NCBI RefSeq assembly: GCF_003994475.1
Contig: NZ_RZNY01000005.1
Span: forward strand, 124,001-188,000
Length of the DNA stretch: 64,000 nt
Direction of reading: 5' to 3'
Origin: Paenibacillus anaericanus
GTDB lineage: Bacteria > Bacillota > Bacilli > Paenibacillales > Paenibacillaceae
Shown here: positions 26,295-34,100 of the stretch, in pieces
How positions within the stretch are numbered: the stretch's first letter is position 1
Layout: the number at the start of each line of letters is the position of its first letter
The notes under the pieces: generated by a model
The model's input: the letters and a program-made list of their open reading frames with translations, nothing else
Told to the model about the DNA's origin: nothing
The model's database searches: none
Translations under genes and position numbers: made by a program

Positions 26295-26849
26295 ATGGAT
26301 ATGAGATGGCATCGATACATAACACGCTGGGCAACTTCAAGAGGTATAGAGGGGAAGGAAATCGATTATCAATGGCCATCGCCCTCATTACCGATCGTCA
26401 GCATTCGTAGTAATCTAGGCAGATACTCAGATCAGAGTTATGGAAATGGAAGTAAGCCACGTTTTAAGACAGCTGTTGGCTTAATTGCTATTGGAGATGT
26501 AGCGATTGGACTGGTCTCTATAGGTGCTATAAGTGTAGGATTGTTATCCGTGGGTGCATTGTCGTTTGGTTTGTGGTTAGCACTGGGTGCAGTGGCGTTG
26601 AGCTGGCTTGGCTTGTCCATCGGTGCGGTGGCAATTGCAGGTGTAGGTGCTGGAGTAGCGGTCGGTGCAGTAGCTATTGCGAATTGGGCTGTAGGTGCTG
26701 TTGCTATGGGGAAAATCGCTGTGGGTGCAGTCGCTATTGGTAAATGGGCATATGGCGTAGTCGTGATTGGTGAGCATGGGCTTGGATTAATTCCCATCAC
26801 GCTTGATGTATGGAATTGGTTCCGGGGATTGTTTGGTTTTAAAGGTTAG
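26295..26849 (+). CDS. Glycine-rich pentapeptide-repeat-like protein (G-x-x-A/S-I/V repeats)
   Basis: After a 50-residue charged N-terminus (MDMRWHRYITRWATSRGIEG), the protein consists of some 18 consecutive five-residue units of the form G-x-x-(A/S)-(I/V), for example GLVSI, GAISV, GALSF, GAVAI, GKIAV. A regular period of five suggests a right-handed beta-helix like pentapeptide proteins, but with a Gly/hydrophobic consensus and not A(D/N)Lxx. It could be a membrane-inserted or surface-packed solenoid. GAGGGG precedes the ATG at 26295; ATGs at 26283 and 26301 are alternatives. It is divergent from the PadR/HAAS pair. I know of no assigned function. Confidence 0.7.
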   Translation: MDMRWHRYITRWATSRGIEGKEIDYQWPSPSLPIVSIRSNLGRYSDQSYGNGSKPRFKTAVGLIAIGDVAIGLVSIGAISVGLLSVGALSFGLWLALGAVALSWLGLSIGAVAIAGVGAGVAVGAVAIANWAVGAVAMGKIAVGAVAIGKWAYGVVVIGEHGLGLIPITLDVWNWFRGLFGFKG

Positions 26850-26889
26850 GTACCTTAAATCATTGAATTAACTAGGGGTTAAAATATAT

Positions 26890-26934
26890 CAGCCGCATCG
26901 CTATAGGATTAGTATCCTATTAGCAGTGCGGCTG
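26890..26934. terminator. Bidirectional terminator
   Basis: CAGCCGCA (26890-26897) pairs with TGCGGCTG (26927-26934), with an inner TAGGAT/ATCCTA stem. It lies between the convergent pentapeptide (+) and EEP (-) genes. It shares the 16-mer CCGCATCGCTATAGGA with the terminator at 28109-28152. Confidence 0.75.
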
Positions 26935-26945
26935 TCTTTATGAGA

Positions 26946-28007
26946 TTATTTCAGCTTAAAGCCCGCAGTAACAGGGTTGTGGTCACTGTTCTCGAAGTTC
27001 TGATTGTGTCCGTTAACATTTAGGATTTCTACATTCGGGGATACGAGAAATCCGTCGATCACAGCGAGGAAATTGATCCCTTCTTGATATGCTACATCTA
27101 GCGTACGGACAGAAGGAGTGTTTGAATCAACTGCCCACTGGAAGCCATCTGGACCGAAGGTGTCCGGGAATGCTTGAAGCCATTCGGGCCATTTCTGCTG
27201 TGTAGGGAACTTACTTGGGTCTGTGCTAGGAAGTGAGTGATTCCAGTCGCCACCCAGAATGAGATAGTTATCATTCTTCACTTCTTGATTGATATAGTCC
27301 GCTAGGAATTCAAGCTGTTGTTTGCGAATGGTACCGCCCTTGTCGAATGCCGACAAGTGAAGATTGATCAACACGAGCTCCTTACCATTATCTACGGGAA
27401 GTCTACTCTCTATAAATGCACGATCCAGCTCGAACAACTGAACAGGCCAACTTTCCTTGCCAGGTAGATCGAATCGGGTTTGAGATGTGCTGTTGAATGT
27501 CGATAATGTCAACAAACCACTTTGTGCCTCGCCCATTGGATGAGTCACGGGGATAGGTACCCAAGGCACCTTGTAGTTATAAGCAAACGTATCGCTATAT
27601 CCAGGAAGACTATCGCTGATTTTTTTGACTTGATTAATATGGTTGCTACGTGAGGAATTCACATCAACTTCCTGCAGCATATACAGGTTGGATTGGGTAT
27701 CATTCAGAAAATCTTCGATAGCGCTAAGGTTAGTCTCCGTTTGCCCCTTACTGCTAGATCTGGACATCGTGCCACCATCCATGAAGAAATCCTGTCCTTG
27801 GTCAAGGCCAGCGTAGCCAATATTGAATGTAGTGACGGTGAAGGGATCACCTTGCTTAAGTATAGTAGTGCTATTGTTGTTGGCTTGAAGCTCTACTTGA
27901 GCAGGAGGTTTATAATCACTCGTTGTAATATAGATCAGAAAAATAGCAAGTGCAGCAACTGGAATGAGCACGATCCAGGCTAGCCATTTCAGCGTTTTTT
28001 TGAGCAT
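26946..28007 (-). CDS. Membrane-anchored endonuclease/exonuclease/phosphatase family protein
   Basis: This protein of 353 residues has an N-terminal membrane helix (WLAWIVLIPVAALAIFLIYI) and an EEP fold outside the membrane: TFNIGYAG at the first strand, LQEVDVNS with the metal-binding glutamate, INLHLSAF, GGDWNH (catalytic Asp-x-Asn) and the terminal SDHNPV (Asp-His). This branch includes phospholipases and phosphodiesterases as well as nucleases, so the substrate is open. It is flanked on both sides by related terminators and is monocistronic. Confidence 0.85.
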   Translation of the reverse strand: MLKKTLKWLAWIVLIPVAALAIFLIYITTSDYKPPAQVELQANNNSTTILKQGDPFTVTTFNIGYAGLDQGQDFFMDGGTMSRSSSKGQTETNLSAIEDFLNDTQSNLYMLQEVDVNSSRSNHINQVKKISDSLPGYSDTFAYNYKVPWVPIPVTHPMGEAQSGLLTLSTFNSTSQTRFDLPGKESWPVQLFELDRAFIESRLPVDNGKELVLINLHLSAFDKGGTIRKQQLEFLADYINQEVKNDNYLILGGDWNHSLPSTDPSKFPTQQKWPEWLQAFPDTFGPDGFQWAVDSNTPSVRTLDVAYQEGINFLAVIDGFLVSPNVEILNVNGHNQNFENSDHNPVTAGFKLK

Positions 28008-28108
28008 CGAGTATGGTTACCTCCTAGTATTTAAATCTTGTCGTGCGGTATGTTTCACGCTACAGAGAACTTACCATAATTACGAAGAAGGGGTCTAGTG
28101 GCTGACGC

Positions 28109-28152
28109 AAAAAAACCGCATCGCTATAGGAATAGAAGCCTAAGCGAAGCGG
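28109..28152 (-). terminator. Intrinsic terminator of the PatB-like gene
   Basis: On the minus strand CCGCTTCGCTTAGG pairs with CTATAGCGATGCGG (plus 28139-28152 and 28116-28130, one bulge), followed by seven T. The 16-mer at 28116-28131 is identical to 26893-26908. Confidence 0.85.
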
Positions 28153-28181
28153 CTGTTTCTTTGACCTTATCTTTTGTAATC

Positions 28182-29363
28182 CTATCCAAGCAGTTTGGAG
28201 ATTCGTTCTAGTGCCTCTGCCAGAACCGATCTCGGGCAGGCGAAATTAACTCGCATATAACCCTTGCCTTCTGAGCCGAACATAGCCCCACTATTCAATA
28301 AAACCTTAGCTTCTTTAGATATTTTATGTTCTAGTTCTTCACTGATATTCGTGTCTTTGAAGTCCAACCATGCCAAATAGGTACCTTGTGGTTTGGTGTA
28401 TTTAACATTTGGTATTCTATGATTCACAAACTCATGAATAAATTGGGCATTAGATTCCAAGTACACCAATAATTGATTCAGCCAATTGGCCCCTTCTTCC
28501 GAGTATGCGGCAGTTGTTGCCACAATGCCAAATGCATTAGGTTCCATAATGGAGGACTTCTTCAGTTCTTTATCCACTTTTTCTCTAATGACCCGATTTG
28601 GAATTATAATATTGGAAATTTGCAGTCCTGCTAAGTTAAAGGTTTTGCTTGGAGCTGTACAGATGATCGAATTATTCGCAAATTCCTCGCCCAGTAGAGC
28701 GTAGGTAAGGTGACTATTCCCAGGCAAGATTAAATCGTTATGAATTTCATCCGCGACCACAACCACATTGTTTGCATTGCAGATTTCCCCTAGCTTCCGA
28801 AGTTCATCACTGCTCCACACGATTCCCATGGGGTTATGGGGGCTACATAAGATAAGCATCTTCGTTTGTGGATCCTTAGCTAATTGCTCCAATTGATCGT
28901 AGTCCATCACATATTTACCGTCCACGAGCTTCAAAGGATTGTTTGCTACGATCCTATTGTTGGTCTCAATTGTACTTCTGAAAGGTGGATATACGGGTTC
29001 TTGGATGATGATCTTATCACCCTCATCGGTTAAGGCTCTGATAAAGAAGTTAAATGCAGGTACGATCCCTGGCATCATCGTTACCCATTCCTTTTGAATG
29101 TCCCAATCATGTCTTGATTTCTGCCACCAAGTGAGTGCCGCATAGTAATCGTCGAGAGGAGAGGTATATCCGAAGATTCCATGTTCTGCTCTCTTTATTA
29201 AAGCATCAATGACAGGCTGAGGAGCACGAAAGTCCATATCGGCAACCCACAGTGGTAATATTCCGTCTGCATCAAAACCCAGTCTTTTTGTAAGAACCGT
29301 CCGATCCCATTTTAATGAGTTGGTGTTCTCTCTAGCTATAACATGGTCAAAATTATATTTCAT
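28182..29363 (-). CDS. patB: MalY/PatB-type PLP-dependent aminotransferase (cystathionine beta-lyase)
   Basis: This is a fold-type I PLP enzyme of 393 residues. Landmarks are LPLWVADMDF at the N-terminus, LCSPHNPMGIVW, VVVADEIHNDLI with the PLP-binding Asp, and Lys240 in SKTFNLAGLQ, which should form the Schiff base. The C-terminal arginine segment is YMRVNFACPRS. MalY/PatB members cleave C-S bonds of cystathionine or related beta-substituted amino acids. It has its own promoter region and terminator and no sulphur genes nearby. Confidence 0.9.
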   Translation of the reverse strand: MKYNFDHVIARENTNSLKWDRTVLTKRLGFDADGILPLWVADMDFRAPQPVIDALIKRAEHGIFGYTSPLDDYYAALTWWQKSRHDWDIQKEWVTMMPGIVPAFNFFIRALTDEGDKIIIQEPVYPPFRSTIETNNRIVANNPLKLVDGKYVMDYDQLEQLAKDPQTKMLILCSPHNPMGIVWSSDELRKLGEICNANNVVVVADEIHNDLILPGNSHLTYALLGEEFANNSIICTAPSKTFNLAGLQISNIIIPNRVIREKVDKELKKSSIMEPNAFGIVATTAAYSEEGANWLNQLLVYLESNAQFIHEFVNHRIPNVKYTKPQGTYLAWLDFKDTNISEELEHKISKEAKVLLNSGAMFGSEGKGYMRVNFACPRSVLAEALERISKLLG

Positions 29364-29585
29364 AATAACCCTCCGAGTAAGTTGATTACGTCATAAACTT
29401 CATACTGTTACTCAGTATAACTTATTATGGACAAACACAAAAACATGAAATGTAATTACAGACTAATGGGCCAATCTATGGTGATAAGGGTTCTTGATTC
29501 TTTATATAGTTTGATTTTTTTGGGATATAATTAGTATGAATTAATAAGAAAAGAACATCGGAATACCTATAGGAGGCGAAGCGTA

Positions 29586-30257
29586 ATGGCTAAATCGATC
29601 GTAGAAAAGTTGAATTTACATAAGTACGACCAAGTAGCGGTATTGAATCAACCTGAAGGAAGCGGTTATTTGGTCGAATTGGCAGACTATGATACAACGC
29701 TCAAGGAGCATGGGTATGATCTGATTTTTGCCTTTGTGTTAGATCTGGAGTCTTTAAAGGAACTGGTTGATCGCGTGATTGAACATCAGCACCTCAACAA
29801 GAATGGCTATCTCTTTGCGGCATACCCTAAAAAGGGAAACAAAGTCTATCCCACGTACATTCATCGGGACGATTTACTGGATGGTATAGGAAGCGATGAG
29901 AGTGGATATGTAGGGACAAGTAATATTAAATTTGCACGTATGGTGGGGTTGGATGATGTCTTTACCGTTGTTGGGTTAAAAGAGGACGCTGGAGGTAGAA
30001 ACCAAACTTCTTCGCAATCAAGTCAACGAGTAGATGATTATATTTCCCTGATTCCAAGTGTGGAGAAGGATTTGGAGGATACGCCTGAGCTGCTTGCGAT
30101 ATATCAATCGCTTACTCCAGGATACCGCAAAGATTGGGCACGGTATGTCTATAGTGCGAAACAAGAAGAAACAAGAGCCAAGCGTAGAGAAGAAATGAAG
30201 ATGATTCTTCAGGCGGGCTATAAGAGTCGAGAGTTATATCGTAAGGATCAAGCGTAA
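29586..30257 (+). CDS. YdeI/OmpD-associated-like protein with an N-terminal DUF3052-like domain
   Basis: The N-terminal half (about 1-125; VEKLNLHKYDQVAVLNQPEG, ELVDRVIEHQHLNKNGYLFAAYPKKGN) resembles the small DUF3052-like fold. The C-terminal half (about 150-220; LEDTPELLAIYQSLTPGYRKDWARYV, AKQEETRAKRREEMKMIL) matches the YdeI/OmpD-associated helical domain. No catalytic residues are recognisable and the biochemical role is unknown. TAGGAGG precedes the ATG. The gene stands alone. Confidence 0.75.
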   Translation: MAKSIVEKLNLHKYDQVAVLNQPEGSGYLVELADYDTTLKEHGYDLIFAFVLDLESLKELVDRVIEHQHLNKNGYLFAAYPKKGNKVYPTYIHRDDLLDGIGSDESGYVGTSNIKFARMVGLDDVFTVVGLKEDAGGRNQTSSQSSQRVDDYISLIPSVEKDLEDTPELLAIYQSLTPGYRKDWARYVYSAKQEETRAKRREEMKMILQAGYKSRELYRKDQA

Positions 30258-30275
30258 TTTAAATAAGACATCAAC

Positions 30276-30644
30276 TTACTCAGAAATAAACTCATCTATA
30301 TCGTCTGTTCTAATATCAATATAGTCATCTGAATTATTTGCTTTTACCAAACGAATGTACATAGGTTTTTCATCTATGCTGCCACCACCGATAAGAAGAT
30401 AATATTTTTCATCAATATCATAGTGCTGAATATATAATCCACTACCAATATCAGTGCTATCGTATATTTTAAAATCTTTCCATGAAAGTTCATTACCCTT
30501 TATAGATAATTCTATTACATTTTCTAATGATAAGTTGTCTTTTTCCTTTTTGAAAACTTGCGATTCTTCAGCTTCCTTATTTCCGCATGCTGTCATTGTT
30601 ATAACCAAAAATAATATAAGAAAAGAACTCACAATCCTTCTCAT
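30276..30644 (-). CDS. Small putative lipoprotein
   Basis: This product of 122 residues has a signal peptide and lipobox (LFLVITMTACGN, Cys about residue 20) and an acidic, probably beta-rich mature part (IYDSTDIGSGLYIQHYDID, LLIGGGSIDEKP). I do not recognise a family. AGGAGG lies ahead of the ATG. It is convergent with the YdeI-like gene, only 18 nt apart, without a clear terminator between. Confidence 0.65.
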   Translation of the reverse strand: MRRIVSSFLILFLVITMTACGNKEAEESQVFKKEKDNLSLENVIELSIKGNELSWKDFKIYDSTDIGSGLYIQHYDIDEKYYLLIGGGSIDEKPMYIRLVKANNSDDYIDIRTDDIDEFISE

Positions 30645-30929
30645 CTACATGACCTCCTATATTATTATTCTATGCCGTCAATGGGAGTGGCGATAGTTCA
30701 CCCAAATTATAACATTTTTTTCTTTTCGAAGTTGTAACTATAAACGTGCACTTAATGTCTCCTATATCTAAAGTATCAGTACCTATATCAAAATCTCTTG
30801 GAAACCATGAAAATAATGAATGAAAATGCATCAAAATTAATGTAAATTACCTAGTACGATATCATACCAACTGACCATGCGGTGTGATGTTTTGATATGT
30901 TACTGTGAGAATGTACTTAAAATTGAATA

Positions 30930-31010
30930 GGCAAACCTATGGAAATGTAGGGACGCAAAGCTAAAGGGACTAAAGTTAATCAAGTTTAGTGACGATGTCA
31001 GCCAGCTGCC
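30930..31010 (+). ncRNA. Cyclic di-GMP-I (GEMM-I) riboswitch aptamer
   Basis: The conserved core GGGACGCAAAGC (30950-30961), the following GGGACTAA (30966-30973) and the 3' part ATGTCAGCCAGCTGCC (30995-31010) match the c-di-GMP-I consensus. The P1 ends GGCA (30930-30933) and TGCC (31007-31010) pair, and CCTA-GGAAA-TAGG forms the tetraloop hairpin. The region from 30645 to 30929 before it holds no gene, only promoter sequence. Downstream lie a long AT-rich hairpin (31039-31052 with 31066-31079) and a terminator, then the giant M60 peptidase gene. Whether c-di-GMP turns the gene on or off cannot be read with certainty. Confidence 0.92.
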
Positions 31011-31091
31011 AAAGAGTGTAATATTCTTTTTGTTATTTAAAGTTTATTAAAAGTGGAGTTTTCATTTTTAATAGACTTTGTGTGCAATCGG

Positions 31092-31115
31092 GCTACTCTT
31101 AGGGTAGTTTTTTTT
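31092..31115 (+). terminator. Intrinsic terminator of the riboswitch expression platform
   Basis: CTACTC (31093-31098) pairs with GGGTAG (31102-31107), followed by eight T at 31108-31115. It lies 53 nt before the M60 peptidase start and is the likely control point of the c-di-GMP riboswitch. Confidence 0.78.
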
Positions 31116-31167
31116 GCGCCTTTTTAGGTCATTCGTCATAACTATCGTTCATCAGGAGGAAGAACGT

Positions 31168-34100
31168 ATGAAGAAAATGATTGCAATCGTCACATCTGCA
31201 GCGCTGTTAGTTAGTATGTCGAGTGAAGTTGGGTATGCTTTAGCAAGTGAAATACATAACGCTAATGTAACGAAGAATGTGTTAGAGAGTAGGGTTAGTC
31301 AATCTAGCTTAGCATCGGTTAAGCCGTTCGATTTGTACGGGAAGGAAATCTTAAATACTTACAACACAGCTTTTAAAATGGATAATGCAAATATTAAATC
31401 GATCACGAATAATGGTGGTAACTATTCAGGTTCTCCTATAAACAAGGCGATCGATGGAGATATGAATACGCACTGGGAGACAGGTAAACCGAATACTTCA
31501 ACGTTTACGAATGAGGTCGTATTTCTTTTAGATGAATCAACTACATTAAATAGAATCGTGTATGCTGCTAGACAATCTAGTGCAAAGGGCAAAGGGTTTG
31601 CTGAGGAGTTTGAAATTTATAGCTCTATGACGGACTCAGGCGATGATTACACATTGGTATCGACGGGTGAATATAAAGGTTCAACAGGCGACGTAGTTGA
31701 AATTAAATTTGCGCCGGCAACATTTAAGAGAATCAAATTTGTATACAAAAAGGCGAATCAAGAATGGGCAAGTGGGGCTGAGTTTTCTTTCTATAAAGAA
31801 GATGCCGTATCAGATCAGATGAAGAACTTATTTACGGATGATACATACAGTCAAGTTAGCGAAGAGTTTAATACATTAGACAAATTAATAGCTTTGGAGA
31901 ATGAAGTGAAGTCACATCCGCTATACGCTCAATTTCAAGCGGAGATCGAGAATGCAAGAATACTTCTCTCAGGCAATTCAATAGGATCAACTACAGCAAA
32001 GGTTTCCACCCTTAAAGGTTATGGCACGGAATATGAAGCAGCTTATAGCGAAGCCTATCGTATGCCGAATTCGAACGTGTCCAAAGTAACGACTAATGGC
32101 GGAAGCTACCCGGGAACGAAACCAGAATACATGCTGGATGATCAGCCAAATACACATTGGGAAACGAATAAAAACAATGATGATACCTTCACGAATGAAG
32201 TTGTATTTGAATTAACGAATGCTGAAGTGCTGGACAGAGTAGCCTTTCTAGCTAGAGATAATCGGAAGGGATTCCCGGAGGCATTCGAGATCTATGCATC
32301 CGAGACGAGTAAAGGAGATACGTTCCAACTTGTTTCTAGCGGAACTGCAGTTAGTACAAATGATTTTCTGCAATTTAAGTTTGAGCCAACGAAGTTTAAG
32401 CGAATTAAGTTTAAGTTCACAAAAGCTAATATTAACAGACCGTTTGTGGCTGAATTTAGATTTTACAAGCAAGATCAAGTGAGTGATACGGTAAGTGACC
32501 TATTTACTGATGGAACGATGAGTTCGGTAGTTCCCGAATACAATAGTGTTGCAAAAATCAATGAGCTAGAGAAAGTAGCCTTAGCACACCCATTATATCC
32601 TCAGCTCAAAGATCAACTGGATTTGGCGATGAAGATCGTAAATGGTGAGGTACAAACCGAAGGTATGATCATTACAGCTGAACAACATGGCGATATGAAG
32701 AAGCATGCGCAGCAAAATCTTAGATTTAATATGGGCACAAATAACCAGCCTACTGGACTTGTGGCAATGCCCGGCGATACGATCAACGTCTATGTGGATG
32801 TCGATTCTACCGCTAAAGTACCTTCGTTAATCTTTTCGCAGCAAGAAGGTTCTTGGAATAGCTGGGCAAGGGGTGTACAATTGCGTGCTGGGAAAAATAC
32901 GATCGTGGTGCCTGAATCTACTACCAACAATGCATATGCCCATGATGTAACGAAAGGTGGACCTGTTTATATCGTTAATCCTTATACGCCGGAAGAGCAA
33001 GGCAAAGCGCCTCTCCTTCGATTTGAAGGTGTAGAACGATTCCCGATGATGACAAAGGATACCGATCCAGCCGAATTTAAAACTTTCTTAACCGCGTATA
33101 AACAAAGATTAGACGCAGACAAAGCAGCACATCCGAACGTTAGTGACCGTGAAATGATTGATGTCGTCGAAATGGTGAGTGAGCGTATTATTTTCACGGG
33201 TACGGCTACCTTGGCCCACAATGAGTTTATAACGAAAGATCTAAATCCCATGGCTACTTTAACGGGTTATGATGTATGGATCAATAGATTATTTGATTAC
33301 TTTGGCCTTGATGGTCGTAGTGAGAACCATGATGCCAAGCTTATTCGGGAGAATATTAGATTAATGCAGCCGTATGGTGCGATGTATGCAGCAGGTGACC
33401 ATACCGGCATTCAAAGTGGAACCATACCCTTGATGCTACAGGATCTCAGCACGACGAATCCAGGTTGGGGCTTGTCGCATGAGATCGGGCACCGTATGGC
33501 TGTGAGTGAGCGGGAGTATGGTGAGGTCAGCAATAACATGTTACCTATGATGATGTCTGTAGAGCGTAATGCTATAGATACACGTATCCCATTTGAATCG
33601 GATATTTATAAATATGTTATTGAAGAAAATAAAGTAGCCATGGAACAGCAGGGTCTTTTTGCGAGACTCGGAGCGTTCTGGCAATTGGAACTAGCGCATC
33701 CAGGATATTGGGCGAAGTTAAATAGTCTATATCGAGATCGTAAAGTATCCCTTCCTAATGGTGAGAGCTCGAGACAGCAGTATTTAGTAGAATTCTCTTC
33801 AGAAGTGTTAGGCCAGGATTTGAGCAGCTTTTTTGCTAGACACGGCTTTACTGTAGATCCAGCGACGAAGGTGAAGGTAAGTAAATATCCAGCTTCGGGC
33901 AAGTTATGGTATATAAATAATTCGGTTGTCTATTATGAAGGAACAGGCATAACGGACAAAAATGTCTCCATCAATGTAAATATAAGTGCTAATGCAGCAA
34001 CGAAAACGAATACGTTAAGCTTCAATATGGATAAAGCCTATAAACAAGATTTCCTCGGGTATGAGATTTACCGAAACAATGTCTTAGTTGGATTTACAGG

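Noticed and set aside
26438-26800. A 120-residue minus-strand frame rich in Pro/Thr/Ala opposite the pentapeptide gene
   Set aside because: It is the complement of the repetitive Gly/Ala/Ile codons; repeats leave stop-free shadows. No ribosome site or family match.
30850-30915. Imperfect inverted repeat upstream of the riboswitch (GATATCATACC with GGTGTGATGTTTTGATAT)
   Set aside because: The arms pair only with several gaps and no T-run follows; it could be chance in AT-rich promoter sequence.
31114-31167. N-terminal extension of the M60 protein from a TTG at 31114
   Set aside because: The TTG is at the end of the terminator T-run; the ATG at 31168 has AGGAGGA and is followed directly by the signal peptide.
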